A DNA stretch of 64,000 bases, from assembly GCA_030549335.1 (NCBI GenBank), contig CM060187.1, forward strand, positions 1,426,001 through 1,490,000, in the 5' to 3' direction. The position numbers were made by a program, and so were the translations under genes. Source of the DNA: Pontederia crassipes. Lineage: Eukaryota; Streptophyta; Magnoliopsida; Commelinales; Pontederiaceae. Each line of letters begins with the position of its first letter. Position 1 is the first letter of the stretch. Of the stretch, positions 12,000 to 23,711 are shown piece by piece. The notes beneath the pieces are model-generated. The model did no database searches. It was given only the letters and a program-made list of their open reading frames with translations, and had not been told where the DNA came from.

Positions 12000-13660
12000 T
12001 CGCTTTAATACCAACCGTCCGATGACTTGAATTTAAAATGGAAATAAATTTTAAATACATCCAATTTTGAAAATAATCTTTCGACTAGATTTGCTTTATT
12101 TCTCTACACAACAGCGGACAGACAGAACACAAATATTATTGCACACAAGGTAAAGTTAATAAATAATAATAGAAGGAAAAGCAACCTTTCTTTTGACAAT
12201 TTGGATTTTTTTTATTATTTTCATGCTGCGAGTAACAATATTTTCAATCATTCGAAATATTTGGCGTCATCCGTAGCACTCTGAAAATATTTCATGGTAA
12301 AAAGACAATATTTAAACCTTTTTTCTGAGTTTAATATGGATTGCCAGGCATTTTGGAATTATCCGAACGAAATAATCATAAAAAAATATTCTGAAAAAAA
12401 ATAACAAATATTTTGCAGGTTAAATCCTTCATTTTATTTTAAAGAGTGCAATTTTGAAGATTGACAACTCTCTCCTTTCATCCATCGACATATTTGTTAA
12501 GATGTCATGTCCACAGCACATTTTGGCTTATACTCAACCGGCCGTACAATTCTTTGCTTGTGCAAATCACAAACTTAAGCAAAAGAGGTACTCTGTCACA
12601 TTATGATCGATTAAAAGTTAAAACCATATTGTCATGTCTTGCCGAGAAAGAAATTATATCTCGTTATGACATTTGGCAATCGTTGGAATAAAAGAGTTGG
12701 CCCAGATGACAAATGCCCGCGAGAACCTTTTGCAAAAAAAAAAAAGGGGGCCCGCTTCAGAGAAAGACTCCATTTGATTTATTAATATTTTGAATCTGAA
12801 CTCAGTTTAAATTGAAGGACCTCTTGGAGGATCTTCTACGGGGTGCGGTGCGAAGCTCTTGAGACAAAAACTTTTAAAAATATTTTTGTATATGATTCAA
12901 AATTAATTTATTTTCTTATTATGAGATAAGTGTCTTATTTTGAAAAAATTAATTCAGAATCTTAATTGGTCTGTAACTTCTATAGTATGTAAAAAAGAAA
13001 GTCTATATAAACTTCACGATAGATAAATTATTTTGTATCGTTTTAATCATCATTATTTTATAACAAAAATTCGTCGCCCGAAAACGTAATCTAATTTAAG
13101 TAAACTTTATAAATTTTTGTGTTCGTTTGTTTTCCTGGGATTTTTCTTCCTCCTTTCGTAACAATAACTTAGTAAAAAATGAATTGTTAAGAAATCAAAA
13201 TTGAAGAAAGTGATTTGTCTGAAATAATGAGAAAAAAATATTCTTAAAAATGCTGAAAGGAAATTTTCGTTTTCCTATTCACAAACCTTTTCTCTGATTT
13301 TCAAATAATAGAAAATACCGAGTTTATTTTCCTGAAACACACTTTCAAGAGCTCAAGTATTTTAAGCTGACCAGCAAAGACGGCACGAAAACAAACAAAC
13401 GTCAGCGACCAATAAGGAGAAAAGAGGAGCAATTTAGCAAATGAAAGCGAAGAATAAAATAATGTCATACATCAACACCACACAAGCAGCCTTGAGCTTT
13501 AGAAAGAATAAAAGCTCACTTTTGGCATAGGTTCAGTTAATTACAGAAAAAAAAAACTAGGTAAAGTTGACGTCTAGCACGACCTTAGCGTCATTACGTA
13601 TAGTTTATGCTATTCATAAACAAACGTGTACCAACTTTTGCTTCCACCGGTTTGGATTTC
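12000..13660. other. Intergenic DNA between the DnaJ gene and the EAR-motif gene
   Basis: This is AT-rich DNA with no gene. About 13000-13160 carries a diverged copy of the scattered LTR family (TATATAAACT, then ATCATCATTATTTTATAACA and GTCGCCCG). A 76-codon frame at 12461-12691 (+) resembles nothing known and is probably chance. Confidence 0.5.
13000..13160 (+). mobile_element. Copia-type LTR fragment
   Basis: This shares the ordered landmarks TATATAAACT, CATCATTATTTTATAACA, GTCGCCCG, a TAATCTAATTTAAG-like run and TGTGTTCG with the fragments at 2.0, 18.7 and 22.6 kb. It is the most diverged copy and has no internal domain next to it. Confidence 0.5.
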
Positions 13661-13666
13661 ATTAAA

Positions 13667-16600
13667 CTATTCGGGAAAAACAGGTAAAGGTTCATTGAGG
13701 TCTGGTATCTCAATATGAACCTTCTGTTTACGATCAGACGGAATGGTCAGCATTTGTGGAGTGCCTGGAGCGACGCATAGAGGCGTCTCAATTCGTTGGA
13801 CGTCCTTCGGCGCTTGTGCAGCTTTGGCTCCTGTCTTTGGCAAGTTCAATCTCAACTGCAAGAAAAAAAAATGCATCTTAGTAGGCATACTATGTAGGTT
13901 AAGAGAGGAGCTTCTTGCCATCATGGCTAATTGAAAGAAGATACTAAAATGCAAATGAAACTTTATTTTGCAATTTTAAACCTATAATAATTTGTAACTG
14001 AAAGTATCACGGCTATAAGATGCCCCAGCTGCTGCAGATTGACTCGAGTTGGAAAATGCAGCAAACAAGGACATCGCCACAATAACCAAAACAAACTGTG
14101 AACATTTATATATTCAGGAACTCAGATCATGCTCAGAAAGTAGTCTATTGCACATATATCACAATTCCAAGCTCATATATTACAACAAGGAACCAGGAAC
14201 TAATAAGAATAAGCAAACGGAAAACTGAGGGGTCGTAGCAATTTACTTTTATAAGATTGTTGTCCATGTGTACAGTGAGATTCCAAATTAACGCAAAATA
14301 TTGCAATAATGGAACATCTGTTTTAACAATTACAAGTCATAATGCCATAAAATTTCCACATCTAAGCATATCATTTGATGCAGAATAGCCCCAACCATGT
14401 CTGAAGCAAGATTAAACATATTAGCTTATGTTCTGATCTGAAGATCAATAAAGAGAACAAAATAAAAACAAACAATTATTTTGAGGGACCCCCTCCCACG
14501 AAGTTGAACAAGCAAAGATTCAGGCTAGACGGGTTGCTCAACATAGGCTCCAACCAATGAAAACTTAGTAAATTCGTAAGTCAACTCGTATTTTCAATAG
14601 AGAAGTAAAAAAAAGGAAAAGAAGACAACTCCTAATTAATTCGTATGATTAATTGTGGGGCATACAAAGAAAACTCCACTTATATCCTATTGGAATTGAT
14701 ACATAAAAGAGAAATTTCCTATTTGACTGGGTGAGTGTGACGTTGGTGGCTAAGCACCCCACCCACCCAAAAAACAAGTTACAGGAACGCGGCACACCAA
14801 CATAGCTGCACAAAAAGGAAAAGGAAAAAGAAACACAGCATAACGAGAAAATTCATCTGGAATAAAACTGTTAATAAATAGCGCTGAAAAGAGAGGAAGT
14901 GGGGGGCGCGTTGGTGATCAATCACCTCCAGCTCTCTTTTCTCAGCCTTCACCACCTCCACAGCCCTTCCGAGCTCTTGCAGCTCCTGCATAGACCCACC
15001 CAAACTCAATCAACCCAAAAAAGATTCAACATTTATCATCATCAAGACAAAGCCACTGACCTGTTGAATCTTGGACCTCTCTTCCAACAACCATTTCTCT
15101 TGTGCCTTCAGCTCCACTTTTTTCTGCTCAACAACCAATCACAAGTGCAAAAACCATCCAACCACATTAGTTATAACTCGAATGCCCATCACCACCGCCC
15201 ACCAAACCGACCTATAGAAATCAAAAGGGGAAAAAAAAAGAAGGATTCAAAACTCACCAATTTCCTCGCTGTCCCTGCCAACCGTACGATGGGCCCTTGA
15301 GCACCGGAAGTCGCCCCATTGCTCTCGACCATCTGCAATAAATGAAGATTTTAAGAGGAGGGCACGTGTCGACAATGGATGAACCGAGCCAAGCGACGAA
15401 TCCAGACCGTTCATGCGGGATCCAACGATAAAAGAAACAAGTGTATATACGTCGAAGGTGGAGTAAATGACGCCCCCAGCGTCCCAACTAAACAATTGCG
15501 TATGAGGAAGGAATGATTAATTACTGCTGCTGCGACTACTACTAATAATAATAAAATAACGTGAGGTCTCTCTTATAGTTATAAATAAAAAGGAAGCGTG
15601 ATCCCAGCAAGGTTCGTTTTACCGACAGCGTTAAACTCGGCGGAGCCCACAGCGACCGCCATCTTCTCGCCGTTCCGCCCTCACGCGCGACGTGCTTACG
15701 AAAATGCCCCAGTCAATTTTTATAGCGTTCGACTGCGACCGGTTGGACATTTTGGTCTTATGCCAAAAGCTACGACGCTGCGTCCAGGACGCGGGAGACT
15801 TGTCGTCGAATACACAGATCTGTGCGCCGTATTTGGACTACGAACACTGTTCTACTAAATGCTTCCCCCTTTGGATTAACATTTGAAACAACTACGCGTC
15901 CACCAAATCCGCGACTCGGAAACCAAAACTAAAATTGGAAAATAAACTCAACATGTTTTAAAAAAAAAAATAGAAAAATAAGGGAAAGTAAGCGAGAAAA
16001 CCATGAGGGGCTTTTTTTTATGAAAAATACGAAAACAACTTGCACGTGGGCGAACGGAGGTAATTCCCGTTCAAACGGAGGTCAAATCTGTCAAAACAAC
16101 CAAGGAAGAGGGGAGGAAGAAGCGGTGGTGGGGGCCTCACCTTCGTTGGAAACTGGAAACCGTCACCGAGAAAAGCGACGGTACTGGCGGCGGCGCAAGG
16201 CGCATGGATGACGGCAGGAGGAACGGAGACGGGGACGCCGGCTGGGGAGGAGGATCTCGTGACCTTGTTGCCCGGCGGCGACCAGCGCGTCCCCTCCTCG
16301 CCGCTGCTCGCCGACGCGCTGCTGTAGCCATCCAACGGAGACTGGGGGCTCGCTCTCCTCAACACCTTCTTCTCCGCCCAACTCCTCGGATCCGCTTCGC
16401 GGATCTCGGCGGGCACCACGGACCGCGACCTCTTCTTCTGCCTTCCCCAGTCGGGGAAGTCGTCCTGCCTCCACGCGTCGGCCGACGTCGATGGCTTCTC
16501 GTCATCGCGCCCTCCCATAGAGGTTGGCGGGGAGGTGGACCAGCGCTTGGGCGAGTCGTCCGGCCACAGGGGAATCTTGAGACACCAGGAGCTGCTCAAG

Positions 16601-16680
16601 CCCATGAGAAGGATGGCGCCGAGGCGGACCTCTTCGTCGGCGTCGGTGGAGGCGAAGGTAGGCCTTCCGGCGACCTCCAT
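13667..16680 (-). CDS. Uncharacterised coiled-coil protein with EAR-type repression motifs
   Basis: Minus-strand exons 16141-16680, 15258-15332, 15061-15123, 14926-14985 and 13667-13855 join at GT-AG sites, all in phase 0, giving 308 residues. Residues 1-180 (GC-rich exon 1) are Ser/Pro-rich and low in structure; they contain an N-terminal patch, LGAILLMGLSSSWCLKIPLW, that looks conserved. Residues 181-205 include GPIVRLAGTARKL. Residues 206-246 form an amphipathic coiled coil (KKVELKAQEKWLLEER, then QELGRAVEVVKAEKRELE). The last exon opens with LRLNLPK, an LxLxL match, and the protein ends with PDLNEPLPVFPE, a DLN-type motif. Both are EAR-like signals that in plants recruit TOPLESS-type co-repressors, so a nuclear role is plausible, but this is inference. 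There is no DNA-binding domain. The start was chosen at MEVAGRPTF because an upstream in-frame Met would put a simple pyrimidine-rich leader into the protein. I do not recognise the family. Confidence 0.8.
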
Positions 16681-16920
16681 GCCAAGAGGGAGAGAGTAAA
16701 AAAAGGGAGGGGGAGAGGGGGTTGAGAGGGAGAGGGAGAGGGGAAAGTGTACAAAGTGCGGTGGTGGGTCGATGTGGTCATCGCGGAGGTTATTTATATG
16801 CAGAGAAGTTTTGTTATAAAATATTGAGAGAGAGAGAGAGAAAGGTGAGGAAGTAGGGAGCGGAATCAAGTCCAACCTGTGATCGGTCACCAGCCGTTGG
16901 ATTCTGAGATGAAGGGAAAA
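16681..16920 (-). promoter_or_regulatory. 5' leader/promoter side of the coiled-coil gene
   Basis: Upstream of the ATG the minus strand reads as CT-rich leader DNA, with a GAGAGAGAGAGAGAGAAAG run on the plus strand near 16827. Pyrimidine-rich leaders of this sort are common in plant genes. A TTTATAACAA-like AT block lies just upstream (about 16810), but I cannot fix a start site. Confidence 0.35.
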
Positions 16921-18559
16921 AATAATATTAAAGATTTATGGGTGTATTTTCAGAACGATTACAAATAATATGGGGTATATATGAAATATTTTGTTCACAT
17001 AAAATATATTAAAAAATTAAAAAAATAATTTATTAAAAGATTGAATATTACACGAACCATTTTTTTTATTATATAAATTGTATGTCGTTTCAAAATAATC
17101 ATCCAACATATCTATTATCCCAACAATCGCTAGTGACAAAACAATTTTGTAACATCAAAATTGATTTTTTTCCGCTTATTATATCTACTTTATGCATTAT
17201 CACAATAGGAAAATATGTAAAAGAGAAAAAGAAAAAATAGATATGTCTTAATATCTATCTCTTCAGGTAAAACTATTGACTCAGGATTTTAAATTATGAG
17301 CTTATCAAGATATTAGTGACAATCTAAAAGTTAAAATGTTACTTCATCTATTTGAAAAACAAAAATATTAGTGATAGTCTAAACTTAATATAAAAATGTT
17401 TATTTTGACATAAAAACTGAAATATAAATTAATTGTGTACCTTATGTAGAAGAGAGTTGCATAAATTAAATATAAATTAATTATTCGAAAAATTCTCGAT
17501 CATATTTTCTACCAAATTATGTAGAAGAGAGTAGCATAATAAAATATATTTAAATATAAATGTCGGCTATAAGCTTGCCCTTGTTATCGTTGCAAGAAGA
17601 AAAAATTAGTTGCACTGATGAGGAATAAAATAGTCCATGGTAAGGGTTTTTCTAACACGTTATCATTGATGGAAAAATACGAGAACAGGAAGAGAAGATC
17701 GCATGGAAATTGCAGAAAAGTAAGGAAGTACACGAATTACTCAAATTCATTTTTGAAATTAGAGCTACGTCCTGCAAAGAGATTCCACTATATCATTTAG
17801 GTTTACAGTCGCCATACAGATTACATCTGAAAATAAGCATCTCCTAAACGGATTCAAAACCCGAACAAAACACAAAAAAACATAATCCGAACCACACGGG
17901 CCGATTAAATAAAAACCCATGCAATTGGATAATACTCAGATTCTCCTAAGCTCACGTAGACGAACCCGGTGTGAGAAATAAGAGGTCCTGAAATATTCAC
18001 TAACTTCAAGAGTCATTATTGATATAAAGATCATGTTTGACTACTAAAACTTGTGCAAATATTTGCACAAATTGCGATTAGTTCGGTCGAATATTATAAA
18101 AACAAAGTGGTCAAACATCACCTAGAACTTTATTTCCAAAGTTTTTACTAAGGACAAGAACTTTCGAAGCTCTTTTAAAAATATTTTTTAGTTTAATAAT
18201 ATATATACTTATTTATTGATATATTATTAAAAAACTATTAGAAAATAATTTATTAAGTTATAAATTTTAAAAAAATTATTAATTAGTTATAATATTTTTT
18301 CTTAGTATTATAGTATGATAAAATTATAACAAAATCATATTAATTAACTAAATTAATATAAACATTATAATTGTATTTATTATATTATAATATAATTAAA
18401 TAAAATTAATTTAACTCTTATGAATAATATTATATTTATTACAATAGAATTTCATTAATTAAAAATTTTCGTTTTGTTTTTAGACAAAAATATTGTTGAT
18501 AATACTTTTGAATATGAACCCAATTGTAACACTGCGTGAACCTCTATCTAGTTAGGTGC
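16921..18559. other. AT-rich intergenic DNA
   Basis: No gene was recognised. The stretch 18180-18480 is almost pure A/T with many TTAATTA words. A 60-codon frame at 17618-17800 has no recognisable features. Confidence 0.5.
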
Positions 18560-18815
18560 TTCAACTGATGTCCCCAGGGGGCCTGGGGCTAGATCCCCCA
18601 AACGTAAATGGTTTTAGAGTTTATGTTTTCAATTTTGTATTGGAGTTCCTTATATAAACTCCATGACGACTAAGTTATTATGTATTATTGTCATCATTAT
18701 TTCATAACAAAAGAGAGCCGCAGTCGCCCGTGAACATAGTCTAATTTAGGGTGAACCTCGTAAATCTCTGTGTTCTTCTGTATTTTGTGCGATCTCTCTC
18801 CCTCCTTTCTAATTT
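18560..18815 (+). mobile_element. Copia-type LTR fragment, best-preserved plus-strand copy
   Basis: In order it shows a C/G-rich patch (CCCCAGGGGGCC), a TATATAAAC core, CATGACGACTAAGTTATTAT, TCATCATTATTTCATAACA, AGAGAGCCGCAGTCGCCCG, GGTGAACCTCGTAAATCTC and GTGCGATCTCTCTCCC. The order matches an LTR whose promoter is followed by R and U5. No primer-binding site or gag follows. Confidence 0.6.
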
Positions 18816-20756
18816 ATATTATATTTAGATCTTAAGATATTATTTTACGTATATTATAATGTTCACTACTTATTTTTTAATAAATTTTAGATTAATATTT
18901 ATGTATATTTTTTTATTTTCTAGTCATTATTACTTTAAATTAATAATTATATAAATATTTTTATTTACAATAATTTTATACCTGATAAAATAATAAATTA
19001 TATTTTTTTCTTACTTTTTATCCAAACACCCATTAAAATTTATTCATCAATTCAACTTTTTAAATCATCATCATTACATTTTTCTCCAAACATCAAACCT
19101 AAACTTTTTTATCTAATCGATTAGTTCTCGAGAATTGATAATATTTTAAAAGTTATCATTCAAGCACAGCCAAAATGAAAAAAACGTCTCTTACGACGTT
19201 TGACAATTGAAACTAGATGAAACATCCACTTAGTTCTCAAAGCTACTTTTTTGTAAACAATTCTCGAGATCGAAAATGAGGTAGAACTAGGATCACATGA
19301 CTTTTGGTGGAATTAGATCGCGGTTCCACTTTTTTTAATGACTTTTTTATTTTTACAAACTTTTTCTTACCATTTTCCTTTTTACCTTTCTTATATAAAT
19401 AGGTATTGATTATATATATAATATTTATAATAATGGAATAGTATACTATTATTTATTACTTATTATTTCATTAGAAAATTTAATATTTAAATAAATGTAA
19501 TTTATTTAAAATGATTTTTTATGTTTAAATCATATATTTTTAACAACCTTTTAATAAAAAAATATTTTATATTATATTTTTATTTTTAACAAATTTATAT
19601 TTTATATTTACAGTATCTATTTATTTTTCAAACACCTATTAAAATTAATATATCATATATATTTTTTCCTATCACTTTAATTATTTTATTCTTTTAAATT
19701 TCACTTCATTCAAAGACACTTCGAACTAATTTGTCCATTTAATTATTTATTTAAAACTCTAAAGTAACCATGTTCCAATATGAAAACTACACCTACATAA
19801 AGATCTGGAGGCAGGTACTCACTCTAAAAATATCGAACTCTTGTTATCGGCCAAAATTCGTCAAAGACATCTGCAGCCCTATTTATCTCACTGTATATAG
19901 GGTTACACTTGAACATATTCAATTTGGAAATATGATACCAATTATTTTGTACGATTCCTTTATTGGCACATCGACTGACCAAGTTTGTTGAGTTCATCTC
20001 GCACTCAATCGCCAACAGGACCATTTGGATTAGTTGTGGAGCTAGAAGAGATCCACAATGGGTTAACTAAAATAATAAAAAATATAAAAATTTATTTTTT
20101 AATAAAAAAGAGTAAAAATATTTCGCTAATTTTTAAATATTATTACAACGATATTATATAATTATATATCTATATCTTTTGTGAATGGATATTAGCAAGC
20201 AAAAGAATGGAAAATATATTTAAATTAATATAAATATTTCTAATACACAATATATAATGGTTGAGCTAATTATGTTAAAAATTTGTTTGAGATTTTCATA
20301 TCGGTTGCTTTCATGTTAAAAATTAAATAGAAGGTAAATAAAAAAATATGTAAAGACAATAAAAAAATATAACATGTAAAATATTAAAACATTTGAGATA
20401 ATTGTTCTAAAAACATTTTTTAGGTTTTCATGTTTTTTAGCTTTCATATTAAAAAAAGATAGAAGTTAATAAAAATTTATGTAATATATTGAAGAATATA
20501 ACTAACAAAATGTTTAAAGTAATTATTCTAAAAATTAAATAATTGTTAAAAAAGTACGCATTTAAAAAAAGAATGGAAAAGATTTTGGAGTTGGGCTTCA
20601 ATCATGGTCTAAGACATATAACATCAAGCCCATTTTAACCATTTAGGAAAACCTATTTAATGTGTCTGCCTTTGACCTGGATAGTCGCCCCCTCCTTATT
20701 GCCCACGCCTCTCGCTCTCCAATATCGTTTAGATGGTCTTGTACCTATAAAATCAT
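18816..20756. other. Very AT-rich intergenic DNA
   Basis: This is long A/T-dominated sequence with short TTTATAT and ATTAAATA words. No gene, RNA or bordered element is seen. Confidence 0.5.
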
Positions 20757-21681
20757 CATTAGAAATCAAATTAAATAGTCAACTCCCTAAGTTACACTAT
20801 TAGTCTCCTAACTTTCAATCATTTTTAAATCGGTCCCCCAACATCAATTTATAAGCAAAACGTTCCTCAATTTTCTTGCACGATTAGTCATCTTGACCAG
20901 TGATAATGGGTTTCCCACTTAGCTTGCGTACATGGCCACCACGTAAATTTTTTTTTTTCATCCACATCATTAAAAAAATGAAAAGAGGCTGGCAGACCCT
21001 TCTCCATCAGCGTCGGGCGGGGGGCCGGCACCCCCCTCTCCATCGACGTCAGGCGGGTCACGGTCGTTCCCCTTCACCGGCTCATGGCTGGCTCAGTAAA
21101 AAATGGGAGCCAATGCCCACCTTTCTCCCTCGCAATCGGTGAAGGGGGGCGCCGACCCCTTTTTCTGCTTCGCCATCGAAGAAGAAGAAAAAGGGGGCCG
21201 GCTCCCCCCTTTCTCCGTCACGGCCGATGAAGGGGGAAAGGGGAACGTCGCCCCCTCCCCTTGCGAACTCGCAGAGGGGATGTCGGCCCCCTGTTTCTTC
21301 CTCACCATGAGACGAGGATGACGCGAGGGGGGCCAGCGCCCCCCTTTCCTCCTTCGCCGGCCTTCTTTGCTTCGTCGGAGCCGACGAAGGGGGACGAGCA
21401 TCCCTCGCCCTTTTTTATTTTTTAATTGATATTAGTTTATTATATATTAGTGTATTATTTTTTAATGATGTTGATGAAAGAGAAATAATTTACATGACGA
21501 CCACGTACGCAAGGTAACCGAAAAATTTACTATTACTAGTCAAGAGGACTAATCGTGCAAGAAAATAAAAAATATGGAATATTCTGATTACAAACTAAAG
21601 TTGGGGGATTAATTTGAAAATGACTCGAATATGAGAGACTAATCGTGTAATTTACCCAAAATGTCGGAGTTGATTCTAACC
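20757..21681. mobile_element. Foldback-like DNA element with about 190-bp terminal inverted repeats
   Basis: The left arm (20757 to about 20950) and right arm (about 21490-21681) are inverted copies. Landmarks read inward from each end are ATTAGAA-TCAA, AACTCC, TTACAC-ATTAGTCTC, CCCCCAAC, TTTTCTTGCACGATTAGTC, CTTGAC-AGT and CTTGCGTAC. Each arm holds two copies of an ACGATTAGTC-type motif. The centre (about 21000-21410) is strikingly GC-rich, with repeats built from GGGGGC-GCCGAC-CCCC words. The open frames there (21103-21321 +, 21093-21401 -) look like by-products of that composition. No transposase and no sure target duplication were found; the long arms suggest a non-autonomous MULE or Foldback element. 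Confidence 0.7.
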
Positions 21682-22239
21682 TAATCCGAGGAGGGGGGCT
21701 CCCGCCGGACTCACATATTATTCTGGCAGTGTTGCAAAGACACATTATGTTTAACATAATCGGAGTGTCACACCTCGATTCTATCCCACACCAAAGCATG
21801 CTTGGGTTGAAACTTGGGTTGAAATTGAGCCTCGTTTCTCACCTTTGCATGTACTTTATAAAGAAAAAGCAAAATGTTATCCAAGGATTTTTCTGGAGGA
21901 GGTCTTTAGATCCGACCCCTCACTAATCCAATAGCACAATGCCACAAAGAACGATATTGAAATTGGTAGTTCAGATTACACAAAAGGAGACTCCAAAATT
22001 TATTTTCCACCAAACATAAAAAAGAGATGTTTCAATTTCTAAATCACATAAAACACATGTATGATTGATGGATTGAATTGCACATGTAAAACTGAGGTAG
22101 GTAAACGATTGTGCTTAAATTTCCATAAAAATATGTTGACTTTTTTACACGAGTAACTTTCAAATTTTAGTCCACACCAGCTCCCAAGTGTTCGGTGGTG
22201 GAGTTGCCTAGATACACATAAAAGTATAAACTAATTTAG

Positions 22240-22480
22240 AGGTGGTCACACCATGAGTATCCATTATCAAGTCCACCGTTCATCACTGGCAGAAGTTGGC
22301 AAAAAAAAGGAGAAAATATGGATAGCGAGAGAATAACAAAAGTACTCATGAAGGAGAGAAATATTCCACTCTTGATTCATAATCAGAGACATAAGCATCA
22401 TTTATAGGCAACCTACATAAACAAATGTAGCTTAAACATAAGAGGTATAGAGAAGACCCATAGATCATCCATGATTAAGG
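22240..22480 (-). mobile_element. Possible second LTR-type fragment
   Basis: On the minus strand, GTTGCCTATAAATGATG is followed by TCTGATTATGAATCAAGAG, GGAATATTTCTCTCC and a T-rich tail. This promoter-R-U5 pattern is common in small plant Copia LTRs. There is no partner LTR or internal domain, so the call is tentative. Confidence 0.35.
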
Positions 22481-22493
22481 TTGATGTTCCATT

Positions 22494-22900
22494 ACCAATG
22501 TCACGAAAAAAGGGAGATAGAGATCGTACAAACATAGAAGAATATTGAGATTTACGAGGTTCACCTAAATGGTGACGGCTCTCTTTGTTATGGAATAAGA
22601 TGATTATAAAGATGCAAAATAACCTAGCCGTTACGGTGTTTATATATGAAACTCTAATACAAAATAGAAAATAAAAATCCTAAATCGTCTAGATTTCGGG
22701 GACTCCGCCCCCGCAGGGAATCCCCTCTAGACCCCTTCTTAGACTCGATGTCCGGGCATCGAGACTCGTAGAGGGCAGGCGGTTTCGCCGCCCCCAAAGT
22801 GCTTGACATATAGTGTTATAATTTGATTCAGATTCAAGCATTATCGACAATGAACATGTACAACAATGCTCTGTCTCATGACATTCAAGCACCAAGGAAT
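22494..22900 (-). mobile_element. Copia-type LTR fragment, longest copy, minus strand
   Basis: Read on the minus strand, this starts in a GC-rich U3-like block (GGGGTCTAGAGGGGATTCCC) and passes CATATATAAACACCGTAACG, ATCATCTTATTCCATAACA, GAGAGCCGTCACC, GTGAACCTCGTAAATCTC and TACGATCTCTATCTCCC. Just beyond its end, ATTGGTAATGGAACATC faintly resembles the TTGGTATCAGAGC initiator-tRNA primer site. It is the same family as the copies at 2.0, 13.0 and 18.7 kb. Confidence 0.6.
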
Positions 22901-22910
22901 ATTTGAAGAG

Positions 22911-23039
22911 ACTTATAATTTGTGAAATTTAACCATGATTTTAATAAATATGAAATTTTCTTTTATTATTAATAAATAATATAATAGAATATGAGTAATC
23001 AACTTATAATTTGTGAAATTTAACCATGATTTTAATAAA
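22911..23039. repeat. 38-bp perfect direct repeat, two copies
   Basis: The sequence starting ACTTATAATTTGTG and ending TTTTAATAAA occurs at 22911-22948 and again at 23002-23039, with no mismatch and an offset of 91 bases. It lies in intergenic DNA beside the minus-strand LTR fragment. Confidence 0.85.
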
Positions 23040-23702
23040 AAAATATTTTTATAAATCTCCTTTATATTATAGCGAACTTACCATATCATCCTTAAATTTT
23101 ACCATGATTTTTACTTAAGCCCTTTCGCCATATTTTGTTAATGTTTCTATTTTTTATTTAGAAAAGACTAAAATGCACTTCGACGAATTGAACTAGTAAT
23201 TGATTTGAACGAAGCATAAGAAAGGCATTTATTTCAGTTCGTGTGATGATATTTTAATCTTTTTTATAATAAAAAATGGAAAAAATAACATAAAGATTAA
23301 TAAAATCTGACGAAAGGACTTAAGCAAAAATCACGATAAAATTTAAGAACATTTTATGGTAAGTTAATTGTTCAGGATTAGACTGAAAAAAATATTAAAG
23401 GAGATTTATAGAAATAACCTTTAATAAAATAATATATATTAATTAAGCATACATTGAATATAATAATTTACTAAAAATCAAGTGAAACAAAAATCAAAAG
23501 TGTAGCAAGGATATTAAAAATAAGAAAAAATATTTCTATAATATTTTACCCTTTTATTTTTTGCAAATAAAATTGATTATATAAATAAGATGGTAAAATG
23601 TTCATTAGCATACACATTTTCTTTTTATTAATTCTAAAAGTTTTTTATTATGAAAATTATGATAGAATTAAAACATTAACATATATTTTGTAAATTTTTA
23701 CA
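23040..23702. other. AT-rich intergenic DNA
   Basis: No gene or bordered repeat was seen between the 38-bp duplication and the target duplication of the next transposon. Confidence 0.5.
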
Positions 23703-23711
23703 CATTAATTA

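Noticed and set aside
12461..12691. 76-codon frame in intergenic DNA
   Set aside because: It has no recognisable domain, no splice partner and ordinary A/T-rich codon composition.
21093..21401. 72- and 102-codon frames in the core of the foldback-like element
   Set aside because: They translate a GC-rich minisatellite; both strands are equally open.
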